DNA of 64,000 bases from Streptomyces aurantiogriseus (lineage in GTDB: Bacteria; Actinomycetota; Actinomycetes; Streptomycetales; Streptomycetaceae). Below are positions 1 to 7,765 of this stretch, piece after piece; position 1 is the first letter of the stretch, and each line of letters begins with the position of its first letter. Both the position numbers and the translations under genes were made by a program. The stretch covers positions 292,435 through 356,434 of the forward strand of contig NZ_BMSX01000009.1 in assembly GCF_014649375.1 (NCBI RefSeq), in the 5' to 3' direction. The notes beneath the pieces were generated by a model. That model did no database searches and was not told where the DNA came from. It was given only the letters and a program-made list of their open reading frames with translations.

Positions 1-1
1 C

Positions 2-334
2 CGCGCGGGTGCGGCGGCCCTGGGCGGCGGCCTGGAGCCGTACGTGTACGAGGCGGCGGAGGCGGCTCCGGTCGCCACGACCCTGCGCTCGCCCTCGGGC
101 GTCGTGGCCTCGGAGCTGGTGGCGCGCGCCCTGGCGGGCGACCCGGCGCTGCCGCTGGCGGCGGGCGGGGGCGCCCTGGCCAAGGAGATGATCCGGGTCA
201 ACCACTACGGGCCGGACGCCACACCGGGCACGGTGCGCAACAGCCTGACGGCCCTGGGGGCGGCCCTCGCGGAGAAGGGCCTGGACGTGGACCTGACGGG
301 TGCGCTGCGGGCGGCGGAGGCGGCCTGGCGGTGA
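2..334 (+). CDS. PLP-dependent aminotransferase, C-terminal part (gene cut by window edge)
   Basis: Only the last 110 codons are present; the frame is open to the left edge, so the true start lies outside the window. The visible part looks like the small C-terminal domain of class V (alanine-glyoxylate type) aminotransferases, with the segment VNHYGPDATPGTVRNSL followed by an alternating Ala/Leu helix. The catalytic lysine would be in the missing part, so the substrate cannot be judged. The stop codon lies in the first copy of a short repeated sequence that continues downstream. Family assignment is by resemblance only. Confidence 0.6.
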   Translation, partial: RAGAAALGGGLEPYVYEAAEAAPVATTLRSPSGVVASELVARALAGDPALPLAAGGGALAKEMIRVNHYGPDATPGTVRNSLTALGAALAEKGLDVDLTGALRAAEAAWR

Positions 335-410
335 CGTCGGGCCCGGAGGCGGCCCGGCGGTGACATCCGGCCCGGCGGTGACATCGGGCCCGGAGGCGGC
401 CTGGCGGTGA
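315..410 (+). repeat. Degenerate repeats of a gene 3' end
   Basis: The last 20 bases of the aminotransferase gene (315-334, ending GGCGGTGA) recur at 344-363 and 391-410, with a shorter copy at 368-381. Each copy again ends in GCGGTGA. Copies differ at one or a few positions. This looks like local duplication of the gene terminus by slippage. Confidence 0.7.
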
Positions 411-466
411 GGTCCGCCCTGCGCTGAACGGACGGCCGTGTCAGTGGGTCCTGTCATGCTCCCCGC

Positions 467-979
467 ATGACTACTCTCCCCGACGGCCGCCCCATCCCCC
501 TCATGACCGGCGACGAGCGTCCGATGCTCGAGAGCTGGCTCGACTTCCACCGCGCCACGCTGGAGCTCAAGTGCGCGGGACTGGACGACAAGCAGGTGCG
601 GCTGGCGTCCGCCGAGCCGTCCGAGCTGACCCTGCTCGGGCTGGTGCAGCACCTCGCCGAGGTGGAACGCACCTGGTTCCAGCGGGTGTTCGCCGGCCTC
701 GACGTGCCGCCCGTACACGAGGAGGAGACCGGGTACGTGCTCGATCCCGACCGCGGTCTCGACGAGGCGCTGACCGTCTGGCGCCGGGAGATCGCGCGCG
801 GGCGCGAGCTGACCGCCGGGCGCTCACTGGACGACACCGGGCGGATCGCCGACGGACCGATGGCCGGGCTGGAGGTCAGTCTGCGGTGGGTGCTGATTCA
901 CCTCGTCGAGGAGTACGCACGGCACAACGGGCACGCCGACATTCTTCGGGAGCGCATCGACGGGGTTACCGGAGCCTGA
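467..979 (+). CDS. DinB/DUF664 family protein
   Basis: 170 residues. The sequence fits the DinB-like four-helix family of the DUF664 type: an early helix with QHLAEVERTWF (His62) and a C-terminal helix HLVEEYARHNGHADILRE with His145, His153 and His156. Members usually bind a metal through such histidines, and many are thiol-dependent (mycothiol) transferases, but the reaction of this one is unknown. No signal peptide or membrane segment is seen, so it should be cytoplasmic. It is a single gene between the aminotransferase and the ectoine operon. The ATG start gives the normal family length. Confidence 0.8.
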   Translation: MTTLPDGRPIPLMTGDERPMLESWLDFHRATLELKCAGLDDKQVRLASAEPSELTLLGLVQHLAEVERTWFQRVFAGLDVPPVHEEETGYVLDPDRGLDEALTVWRREIARGRELTAGRSLDDTGRIADGPMAGLEVSLRWVLIHLVEEYARHNGHADILRERIDGVTGA

Positions 980-1287
980 ATTCACCGTAATTCATAAGCA
1001 ATTCGAGCGGGTAGATTTCCGTTACTCTTCTGCCCGCTTTCCCGAGTACTAAACGCAAAGATTTCGCGAACGCCGAGCGGTGTGATTCGGGTAGATCTCG
1101 TGAGGGTTTCCACTGTGTGACACGTTCCACAGGGCGCCCGTTTCACGCCTTTTGTCGCACACAAACCGGTACATATACCCCGCTCCTCGCGCTCGCCCAC
1201 CCGCTCGCGCGAATAACACAGGAACAGCCATCACGTAACCCCATCCCCCCATGCATTTTTTAATTTCGCTCGGTAAATTCAATCTGC
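980..1287. promoter_or_regulatory. AT-richer leader and promoter region of the ectoine operon
   Basis: No gene is visible in these 308 bases. The stretch is clearly richer in A+T than its surroundings, as expected for the promoter region of ectABCD. Just before ectA there is TAAATT (1274-1279) followed by eight bases and then the ATG. No Shine-Dalgarno-like purine run precedes the ATG, so the transcript may be leaderless, with TAAATT as the -10 box. I could not find a convincing -35 box. Confidence 0.5.
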
Positions 1288-1797
1288 ATGACTGCCACGC
1301 AAGCAGACCTGCAGATCGACCGCCCTTCGGTGGCGGACGGGGCCGCGCTCTGGCGTATCGCCAAGGAATCCGGAACCCTCGACCTGAACTCGTCCTACAG
1401 CTATCTGCTGTGGTGCCGTGACTTCGCCGGCACCACGGCGGTGGCGCGTGCGGAGGGCGGGGAGGCCGTCGGGTTCGTCACCGGATACATCCGGCCGGAG
1501 GCCCCGCACACCCTGCTGGTCTGGCAGGTGGCGGTCGACGCCGCGTACCGCGGCCGCGGCCTCGCCGCCGCGCTGCTCGACGGGCTGACCGCGCGGATCG
1601 CCGCCGAGCGCCCGATCACCACCGTCGAGACCACCATCACGCCGGGCAACACCGCCTCGGAGCGGCTGTTCACCTCCTACGCCGCCCGGCACGGGGCGGA
1701 CGTCACCCGTGAGGTGCTGTTCGGCACGGGCCTGTTCCCGGACGGCCCGCACGACCCCGAAGTGCTGTACCGCATCGGCCCGTTGACCGCTTCCTGA
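1288..1797 (+). CDS. ectA: L-2,4-diaminobutyrate N-gamma-acetyltransferase EctA
   Basis: 169 residues, the normal EctA length. It acetylates L-2,4-diaminobutyrate with acetyl-CoA, the second step of ectoine synthesis, in the cytoplasm. The GNAT fold is shown by the acetyl-CoA loop in AYRGRGLAAALLDGL and by the typical EctA segments LNSSYSYLLWCRDF and VETTITPGNTASERLF. It is first in ectABCD, and gene order and sequence agree. The ATG is not preceded by a ribosome-binding purine run (see the upstream entry), so translation may be leaderless. Expression is presumably induced by salt or heat as in other streptomycetes; that part is inference. Confidence 0.95.
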   Translation: MTATQADLQIDRPSVADGAALWRIAKESGTLDLNSSYSYLLWCRDFAGTTAVARAEGGEAVGFVTGYIRPEAPHTLLVWQVAVDAAYRGRGLAAALLDGLTARIAAERPITTVETTITPGNTASERLFTSYAARHGADVTREVLFGTGLFPDGPHDPEVLYRIGPLTAS

Positions 1798-1799
1798 AC

Positions 1800-1837
1800 T
1801 CCCCCCCCACCCCCCATACACCCCCACCCCCACACCC
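1800..1837 (+). other. C-rich pyrimidine tract between ectA and ectB
   Basis: Directly after the ectA stop codon there are 38 bases with runs of eight, six, five and five C residues broken by single A or ATA. On the transcript this is an unstructured C-rich stretch, the kind of sequence Rho can load on. It could also be a slippage-prone spot. It ends 22 bases before the ectB start. Confidence 0.6.
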
Positions 1838-1859
1838 TCGCATCGAGGAGCGATTCGCC

Positions 1860-3131
1860 GTGACCATCACCCAGCCCGACCTCAGCGTCTTCGAGACCCT
1901 CGAGTCCGAGGTGCGCAGCTACTGCCGTGGCTGGCCCGTCGTCTTCGACCGTGCCCAGGGCAGCCGCATGCACGACGAGGACGGCCATCAGTACCTCGAC
2001 TTCTTCGCCGGCGCCGGGTCACTCAACTACGGACACAACAACCCCGTGCTGAAACGGGCGTTGATCGACTACCTGCTGCGGGACGGCGTCACCCACGGGC
2101 TCGACATGTCCACCGTCGCCAAGCGGTCGTTCCTGCAGACCTTCCAGGACCTGGTGCTGCGGCCGCGCGACCTGCCGTACAAGGTCATGTTCCCGGGTCC
2201 GACCGGCACCAACGCCGTGGAGTCCGCGCTGAAACTGGCGCGGAAGGTGAAGGGGCGCGAGGCGATCGTGTCGTTCACCAACGCCTTCCACGGGATGTCG
2301 CTGGGCTCGCTCGCCGTCACCGGCAACGCCTTCAAGCGGGCCGGCGCGGGCATTCCGCTCGTGCACGGGACGCCGATGCCGTTCGACAACTACTTCGACG
2401 GCACGGTCCCGGACTTCCTCTGGTTCGAGCGGCTGCTCGAGGACCAGGGGTCCGGGCTGAACAAGCCCGCCGCGGTGATCGTCGAGACCGTGCAGGGCGA
2501 GGGCGGCATCAACGTCGCCCGCCCGGAGTGGCTGCGGGCGCTCGCCGAGCTGTGCGAGCGGCAGGACATGCTGCTGATCGTCGACGACATCCAGATGGGC
2601 TGCGGCCGCACCGGCGCCTTCTTCTCCTTCGAGGAGTCCGGGATCGTCCCGGACATCGTCACCGTGTCGAAGTCCATCAGCGGCTACGGCCTGCCCATGT
2701 CGCTGTGCCTGTTCAAGCCCGAGCTGGACGTGTGGGAGCCGGGTGAGCACAACGGCACCTTCCGCGGCAACAACCCGGCGTTCGTCACCGCCACCGCCGC
2801 CCTCGAGACGTACTGGGCCGACGGCTCGGCGATGGAGAAGCAGACCCGGGCGCGCGGCGAGCAGGTCGAGCAGGGACTGATCTCGATCACCGAGGAGAAC
2901 CTCCCCGACATCAAGGAGTACCGGGGCCGCGGTCTGGTGTGGGGCCTGGAGTTCCACGACAAGGACCGGGCCGGGCGGATCGCGCGGCGCGCCTTCGAAC
3001 TCGGGCTGCTGGTCGAGACGTCCGGGCCCGAGAGCGAGGTCGTCAAGCTGCTGCCGGCCCTCACCGTCACCCCCGAGGAGCTGGACGAGGGCCTGAGCGT
3101 GCTCGCCCGCGCCGTACGGGAAACCGCCTGA
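1860..3131 (+). CDS. ectB: Diaminobutyrate--2-oxoglutarate transaminase EctB
   Basis: 423 residues, typical for EctB. It converts aspartate semialdehyde plus glutamate to L-2,4-diaminobutyrate, the first ectoine step. It is a class III PLP aminotransferase: GPTGTNAVESALKLAR binds the cofactor phosphate, IVDDIQMGCGRTG carries the PLP aspartate (about 242), and VSKSISGYGLP carries the Schiff-base lysine (about 271). The GTG start follows GAGGAG at a spacing of nine. The gene lies 62 bp after ectA and 63 bp before ectC, all co-directional. EctB assignment is secure from the neighbours. Confidence 0.95.
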   Translation: MTITQPDLSVFETLESEVRSYCRGWPVVFDRAQGSRMHDEDGHQYLDFFAGAGSLNYGHNNPVLKRALIDYLLRDGVTHGLDMSTVAKRSFLQTFQDLVLRPRDLPYKVMFPGPTGTNAVESALKLARKVKGREAIVSFTNAFHGMSLGSLAVTGNAFKRAGAGIPLVHGTPMPFDNYFDGTVPDFLWFERLLEDQGSGLNKPAAVIVETVQGEGGINVARPEWLRALAELCERQDMLLIVDDIQMGCGRTGAFFSFEESGIVPDIVTVSKSISGYGLPMSLCLFKPELDVWEPGEHNGTFRGNNPAFVTATAALETYWADGSAMEKQTRARGEQVEQGLISITEENLPDIKEYRGRGLVWGLEFHDKDRAGRIARRAFELGLLVETSGPESEVVKLLPALTVTPEELDEGLSVLARAVRETA

Positions 3132-3194
3132 GCCATCCCGGAACCATCCCTGACCCCACCCTGAAACCATCCACCTAGGAGGCATCGCACCACC

Positions 3195-3599
3195 GTGATC
3201 GTCCGTTCGTTCAAGGACATCGAGGGCACCGACCGGCATGTGAAGGCGGCGTCCGGCACCTGGGAGAGCAAACGCATCGTCCTCGCCAAGGAGAGGGTCG
3301 GCTTCTCGCTGCACGAGACGATCCTGTACGCGGGCACGGAGACGTCGATGTGGTACGCCAACCACGTCGAGGCCGTCGTCTGCGTCGAGGGCGAGGCGGA
3401 GCTGACCGACCACGAGGCCGGGCGGACCTACACCATCACGCCCGGGACCATGTACCTCCTCGACGGGCACGAGCGGCACACGCTGCGCGTCAAGGAGGAC
3501 TTCCGCTGCATCTGCGTGTTCAACCCGCCGGTGACCGGGCGGGAGGACCACGACGAGAACGGCGTCTACCCGCTGCTCACCGAGCCCGAGGAGGTGTGA
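3195..3599 (+). CDS. ectC: L-ectoine synthase EctC
   Basis: 134 residues, the usual EctC length. This cupin-fold enzyme closes N-gamma-acetyl-diaminobutyrate into ectoine, releasing water. Typical segments are GTWESKRIVLAKE, MWYANHVEAVVCVEGEAEL and YLLDGHERHTLR. Glu59, Tyr87 and His95 fall where characterised EctC proteins place their metal ligands. The GTG start is preceded by a strong TAGGAGG (3176-3182), at a rather long spacing of 12. The end of the gene contains GAGGAGG, which serves as the ribosome-binding site for ectD seven bases downstream, so the two are probably translated together. Confidence 0.95.
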   Translation: MIVRSFKDIEGTDRHVKAASGTWESKRIVLAKERVGFSLHETILYAGTETSMWYANHVEAVVCVEGEAELTDHEAGRTYTITPGTMYLLDGHERHTLRVKEDFRCICVFNPPVTGREDHDENGVYPLLTEPEEV

Positions 3600-3606
3600 C
3601 ATCCCC

Positions 3607-4509
3607 ATGACCACTGTCACCGACACCACTGTCACCGATCTCTACCCCAGCCGCGGCGCCGCCGAGGTGACCGTCCCCCGCCAGGACCCGGTCGTCTGGG
3701 GCGCCCCGGACGCGCCCGGCCCGTTCGAACCGCTGGACCTCCAGTCGTTCGAGCGCGACGGCTTCGCCGCCGTCGACCAGCTGCTCACCGACGACGAGGT
3801 CGCCGTGTACCGGCAGGAGCTGGACCGGCTGGTGGCCGACCCGGCGATCCGGGCCGACGAGCGGTCCATCGTCGAGCCGACGTCCCAGGAGATCCGGTCC
3901 GTCTTCGAGGTGCACCGGATCAGCGAGGTCTTCGCGAACCTCGTGCGCGACGAGCGGGTCGTCGGCCGGGCCCGGCAGATCCTCGGCTCGGACGTGTACG
4001 TCCATCAGTCCCGGATCAATGTCAAGCCGGGCTTCGGCGCCTCCGGCTTCTACTGGCACTCCGACTTCGAGACCTGGCACGCCGAGGACGGTCTGCCCCG
4101 CATGCGGACGGTGTCCGTCTCGATCGCCCTGACCGAGAACTACGACACCAACGGCGGGCTCATGATCATGCCGGGCTCGCACAAGACGTTCCTCGGCTGT
4201 GCCGGCGCCACGCCGAAGGACAACTACAAGAAGTCCCTGCAGATGCAGGACGCGGGCACGCCCTCCGACGAGGCGCTGACCAAGATGGCCTCCGCCTACG
4301 GCATCAAGCTGTTCACGGGCCCGGCCGGTTCGGCGACCTGGTTCGACTGCAACTGCATGCACGGGTCCGGCGACAACATCACGCCGTTCCCGCGCAGCAA
4401 CGTCTTCATCGTGTTCAACAGTGTGGAGAACGCGGCGGTGGAGCCGTTCGCGGCGCCGGTGCGCAGGCCGGAGTTCATCGGAGCGAGGGATTTCACTCCC
4501 GTCCGGTGA
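3607..4509 (+). CDS. ectD: Ectoine 5-hydroxylase EctD
   Basis: 300 residues. This non-haem Fe(II)/2-oxoglutarate dioxygenase (phytanoyl-CoA hydroxylase superfamily) makes 5-hydroxyectoine. The EctD signature FYWHSDFETWHAEDG supplies iron ligands His151 and Asp153; the third is His252 in CMHGSGDN, and the arginine in PFPRSN should hold 2-oxoglutarate. The N-terminus has a small tandem repeat, TTVTD twice, from a 15-bp DNA duplication. It is last in ectABCD, so the strain should make hydroxyectoine. A large hairpin follows before the convergent aminotransferase gene. Confidence 0.95.
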   Translation: MTTVTDTTVTDLYPSRGAAEVTVPRQDPVVWGAPDAPGPFEPLDLQSFERDGFAAVDQLLTDDEVAVYRQELDRLVADPAIRADERSIVEPTSQEIRSVFEVHRISEVFANLVRDERVVGRARQILGSDVYVHQSRINVKPGFGASGFYWHSDFETWHAEDGLPRMRTVSVSIALTENYDTNGGLMIMPGSHKTFLGCAGATPKDNYKKSLQMQDAGTPSDEALTKMASAYGIKLFTGPAGSATWFDCNCMHGSGDNITPFPRSNVFIVFNSVENAAVEPFAAPVRRPEFIGARDFTPVR

Positions 4510-4521
4510 GGTGAGCCCGAG

Positions 4522-4565
4522 GGGGCGGGCGGCGTCACCGCCTCACCGGTGACGCCGGCCGCCCC
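4522..4565. terminator. Bidirectional hairpin between ectD and the class V aminotransferase gene
   Basis: A perfect 10-bp stem (4531-4540 with 4547-4556, six-base loop) extends outward for nine more positions with one mismatch. It sits between two convergent stop codons and can serve both. There is no T run, which is common for streptomycete terminators. Confidence 0.75.
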
Positions 4566-4570
4566 TGTGG

Positions 4571-5659
4571 TCACCCCGACAGCACATCCAGCAGGCGGTC
4601 CACGTCCGCGGCCGTGTTGTACAGGTGGAAGGCCGCGCGCAGGTTGCCCGCGCGGTTGGAGACCTGGATGTCCGCCCTGCCCAACTCGGGCTGGCGGTGG
4701 CCGAGTCCGGGCACCGAGACGATCGCGGAGCCGGGTGCGGGCATGGGCTCGTGGCCGAGGGCCGCGAGCCCGGCCCGGAACCGGTCGGCGAGGGCCAGGT
4801 CGTGGGCCTGGACGGCGGCCACGCCGAGTTCCTCGATCAGGTCGAGGGAGCGGCGCAGTCCCGCGAAGGTGAACAGGGCGTGGGTCAGGTCGAACCGCCG
4901 TGCGGAGTGGGCGAGTTCGGCCACGGGCCCGTAGCAGCTGTCCCACGGCTGCTCGGCCGCGACCCAGCCCGCGAGCACCGGGGTCAGTCCGCCGAAGTCC
5001 TCCGGGACCACGAGGAAGGCCCCGCCGTGCGGGCCGAGCAGCCACTTGAAGGAGACGGAGGCGGAGAAGTCGTACGCGTCGACGTCCATCGGCAGCCAGC
5101 CGGCGGACTGGGAGAAGTCGACGTAGGTGCGCGCCCCGTGCGTCCGCGCCGCCTCGCGCAGGGCGGGCAGGTCGGCGATCCGCCCGTCGGCGGACTGGGC
5201 GGCGCTGACCGCGACGAGCGCGGTGTCCGGGCGGACGGCCTCGGCGATCCGCTCCAGCGGGACCGCGCGGACCTTGAGGTCGCCGCGGACGTGAAAGGGG
5301 TTCAGCACGGAGGTGAAGTCGTCCTCGGCGGTGAGGACCTCGGCCCCCGCGGGCAGCGAGGCGGCGATGACCCCCGTGTGCGCGGCGACCGAGGCGCCGA
5401 TCGCCACCCGGGTGACCGGGACGCCGGCGAGCCGGGCGTACGCGGCCCGGCAGGCCTCCACGTCCTCGTAGAGCGAGGTCAGCGGCCTGCCCTCGGCCCG
5501 AAGCATCGCCGCCTCGTGCAGGGCGGTGACGGTCCGGGCCGGCAGCAGGCCGTTGCTCGCGGTGTTGAGATAGGTGTTCTTCGGGGCGAACTCGGTGCGG
5601 ACGAGGCTCTCGAAGGTCTCCATGGCTCCACTGTGCGGCCCGGAGAAGTCGAAGTCCAT
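4571..5659 (-). CDS. Class V (cysteine desulfurase/kynureninase-like) aminotransferase
   Basis: 362 residues. PLP fold type I: Asp181 and Gln184 in YVDFSQSAGWLP contact the pyridine ring, and Lys205 in SVSFKWLLGPHG is the Schiff-base lysine. The GPHG segment after the lysine resembles epimerase- or lyase-like members more than true NifS/SufS desulfurases, so sulfur transfer is not implied; the substrate is unknown. The frame opens at ATG 5659; an internal ATG at 5623 (METFESLV) is an equally likely start. It converges on the ectoine operon but has no obvious role in it. Confidence 0.8.
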   Translation of the reverse strand: MDFDFSGPHSGAMETFESLVRTEFAPKNTYLNTASNGLLPARTVTALHEAAMLRAEGRPLTSLYEDVEACRAAYARLAGVPVTRVAIGASVAAHTGVIAASLPAGAEVLTAEDDFTSVLNPFHVRGDLKVRAVPLERIAEAVRPDTALVAVSAAQSADGRIADLPALREAARTHGARTYVDFSQSAGWLPMDVDAYDFSASVSFKWLLGPHGGAFLVVPEDFGGLTPVLAGWVAAEQPWDSCYGPVAELAHSARRFDLTHALFTFAGLRRSLDLIEELGVAAVQAHDLALADRFRAGLAALGHEPMPAPGSAIVSVPGLGHRQPELGRADIQVSNRAGNLRAAFHLYNTAADVDRLLDVLSG

Positions 5660-5738
5660 TGCCGATTCTTACGTGGTTTCCCTAAGGAACGCTTATGTAT
5701 CGGCCCCTGCCTGCGCGTACGTCCCCTGCCCGCCCGTG

Positions 5739-6455
5739 TCAGTGCTGCGGGACCGCGCACCCGTCCGGGCCACAGGCCTCCGCGTCACCCTGGTCGACCA
5801 GCTTCAGCGGCGCCCGCTCGCCCCACGCCTGGGTCAGCGCCTGTGCGAAGACCTCGGCGGGCTGGGCGCCGGAGACGCCGTACGTGCGGTCGAGCACGAA
5901 GAAGGGCACGCCGCCCGCACCGAGCTCGGCGGCCTCGCGCTCGTCGGCGCGGACCTCGTCGGCGTACGCGGTCGGGTCGGCGAGCACCCCGCGGGTGGCG
6001 TCGGCGTCGAGTCCGGCCTCGACGGCCAACTCCACGAGCCGCTCGTCGCCCTCGGTGAAGAGGGACCGCTCCTCGGCGAAGTTGGCGCGGTAGAGGATCT
6101 GGATCAGCTCGTCCTGCCTGCCCTGCTCCTTGGCGAAGTGCAGGAGCCGGTGCAGGTCGAAGGTGTTGCCGTGGTCGCGGCCCCGGGTGCGGTACTCCAG
6201 GCCCTCGGCGGCGGCCTGGGCGCCGAGGTTCTCCTCACCGGCCTGGGCCTGGGCCTCGCTCATGCCGTACTTCCGGGTGAGCATCGTGATCACGGGCTGG
6301 ACGTCGCCCTTGGCGCGGCCGGGGTCCAGCTCGAAGGAGCGGTGCACCACCTCGACCTGGTCGCGGTGCGGGAAGGCCTCGAGCGCCTTCTCGAAGCGGG
6401 CCTTGCCCACGTAGCACCAGGGGCAGGCGATGTCGCTCCAGATCTCGACGCGCAT
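5739..6455 (-). CDS. DsbA-family oxidoreductase, FrnE type
   Basis: 238 residues, no signal peptide. The N-terminus MRVEIWSDIACPWC carries a thioredoxin-fold CPWC pair (Cys11, Cys14) followed by YVGKARFEKAL, the pattern of FrnE and 2-hydroxychromene-2-carboxylate isomerase-like DsbA proteins. The cis-proline loop is seen in GAGGVPFFVLDRTYGVSGAQP. FrnE proteins act as cytoplasmic disulfide oxidoreductases or isomerases, some linked to oxidative stress. Cys and His residues at the C-terminus (EACGPDGCAVPQH) could bind metal. It stands alone between the aminotransferase and an acetyltransferase gene on the same strand. Confidence 0.85.
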   Translation of the reverse strand: MRVEIWSDIACPWCYVGKARFEKALEAFPHRDQVEVVHRSFELDPGRAKGDVQPVITMLTRKYGMSEAQAQAGEENLGAQAAAEGLEYRTRGRDHGNTFDLHRLLHFAKEQGRQDELIQILYRANFAEERSLFTEGDERLVELAVEAGLDADATRGVLADPTAYADEVRADEREAAELGAGGVPFFVLDRTYGVSGAQPAEVFAQALTQAWGERAPLKLVDQGDAEACGPDGCAVPQH

Positions 6456-6530
6456 GTCTCGGCTCTCTTCAGGTCGTACGGGTACGGAGACGTCCTCCGG
6501 CTTGGTATGTGAACGTTCAAGCGGTCATCG

Positions 6531-7034
6531 TCATTCCCCGATCACCGCGTACCGCAGGAAAAGGTGGTGGTCCCCAGCGACGGGCGGGTTCTCGGGGTCC
6601 GGGGTCCAGCCCTGACGTGCGTAGAAGGCCTGGGCGCGCCGGTTGTCGACGTGCACGTCGAGGACGGCGGTCTCCTTGCCGTCCGCTCGCCACTGCTCGA
6701 CGCAGGCCGTGTGCAGGGCCGTACCGAGGCCGGTGCGCCAGTGGTCGGGATCGACGTGGAACTGGAACAGCTTGACCGTGCCCATGGGCGCGCCCTCCGG
6801 GGTGCGGAAGGAGGCGAGGGCGACGATCCGGCCCCGCTCCACGGCGCACAGCACATGCCCGTCCGGCCGCTCGATGGCCGAGCGCCAGCCGGCGAGCCAG
6901 TCGGTGCCGTCCTGCGGGATCCCGTCCGGGTAGTACGTCGCCCGGGCGCGCGCGTGCAGCGCGACGACGGCCTCCGCCTCGGCGGGCACGACGGTACGGA
7001 TCACTCGGCCTGCGGTCACTCGTTCCCTGATCAT
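6531..7034 (-). CDS. GNAT family N-acetyltransferase
   Basis: 167 residues from ATG 7034. The open frame extends to 7226, but that upstream part is Arg/Trp-rich with no family resemblance, so the ATG before IRERVTAGRV is the likely start. GNAT features: VKLFQFHVDPDHWRTGLG with the acetyl-CoA loop near the middle and VDNRRAQAFYARQGW near the C-terminus. This pattern suits small-molecule or antibiotic-type acetyltransferases; the substrate is unknown. Flanked by the FrnE-like gene and a DUF1349 gene in the same orientation. Confidence 0.8.
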   Translation of the reverse strand: MIRERVTAGRVIRTVVPAEAEAVVALHARARATYYPDGIPQDGTDWLAGWRSAIERPDGHVLCAVERGRIVALASFRTPEGAPMGTVKLFQFHVDPDHWRTGLGTALHTACVEQWRADGKETAVLDVHVDNRRAQAFYARQGWTPDPENPPVAGDHHLFLRYAVIGE

Positions 7035-7110
7035 GCCACGGAGGACGTGACCTGCGCCGATCCGGTTCCGACACGGCCGAACCGGGCACGGTGGACGCCG
7101 GGGGCCGCGC

Positions 7111-7719
7111 TCAGCTTCCGTCGCGCAGGTCGTCCGGCCAGCTGGGCAGGAACTCCAGGTGGTCGTACGTGACCACGCACCCCTCCCCCATCGGCGCCTG
7201 CGCCATGAAGCCGACCAGGGCCGCACCCGTCTCCTTCTCGTCGCCCAGGGTGAACAGCCGGACGAAGGTCCAGCGCTTGCCGTCCCGGGAGGCGTGGAAG
7301 GCGAAGGCCCGCCCGGTCCGGCTCACCCGCAGCCAGACGGAACTGCCGTCCACGGTGAAGGAGTTGGCGTCGTCGGAGTGTCCCCGGGTGACCACCGTGC
7401 AGACGGTGGGCACGTCCGGGGAGTACTCCAGACAGAGCTTGGCCCAGGCCCGCTCGCCCACGTGGACGTACAACACCCCCGCGTCGAAGGCCCCGTTGAA
7501 CCCGACGGTGACCCGTGCGACGAACTGGAAGTCCCCCTCGGGCGCCCCGAGCAGCCGGGGAGCGTCGGAGGCGGGCTCCAGCGCTTCCCCGGTGGGCGGC
7601 ACGAACCGGTCCTGCCGCGGGCCGGCCCACGCCGTGAGGACACCGTCCTCGTAGGACCAGTGCCCGTCGGGCCCGTAGGTGCGGAGGGGGAAAGGAAGTT
7701 CGGGAAGTTCCACGTCCAT
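7111..7719 (-). CDS. DUF1349 domain protein
   Basis: 202 residues. Resembles the DUF1349 beta-sandwich family (concanavalin-like, once named regulation-of-enolase): VTVGFNGAFDAGVLYVHVGERAWAKLC cut into segments, FAFHASRDGKRWTFVRLF and GFMAQAPMGEGC are typical. Family members are often carbohydrate-related, but no activity is established for a free-standing protein like this. I chose ATG 7719 (MDVELPELPF), because the longer frame to 7806 would overlap the aldehyde dehydrogenase gene. The 46-bp gap to that gene suggests one transcript with it. Confidence 0.75.
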   Translation of the reverse strand: MDVELPELPFPLRTYGPDGHWSYEDGVLTAWAGPRQDRFVPPTGEALEPASDAPRLLGAPEGDFQFVARVTVGFNGAFDAGVLYVHVGERAWAKLCLEYSPDVPTVCTVVTRGHSDDANSFTVDGSSVWLRVSRTGRAFAFHASRDGKRWTFVRLFTLGDEKETGAALVGFMAQAPMGEGCVVTYDHLEFLPSWPDDLRDGS

Positions 7720-7765
7720 CCTCAGAGTGTTCCAGTTCGCCTTTCCCGGTGTGGCCGTGGGGTGT

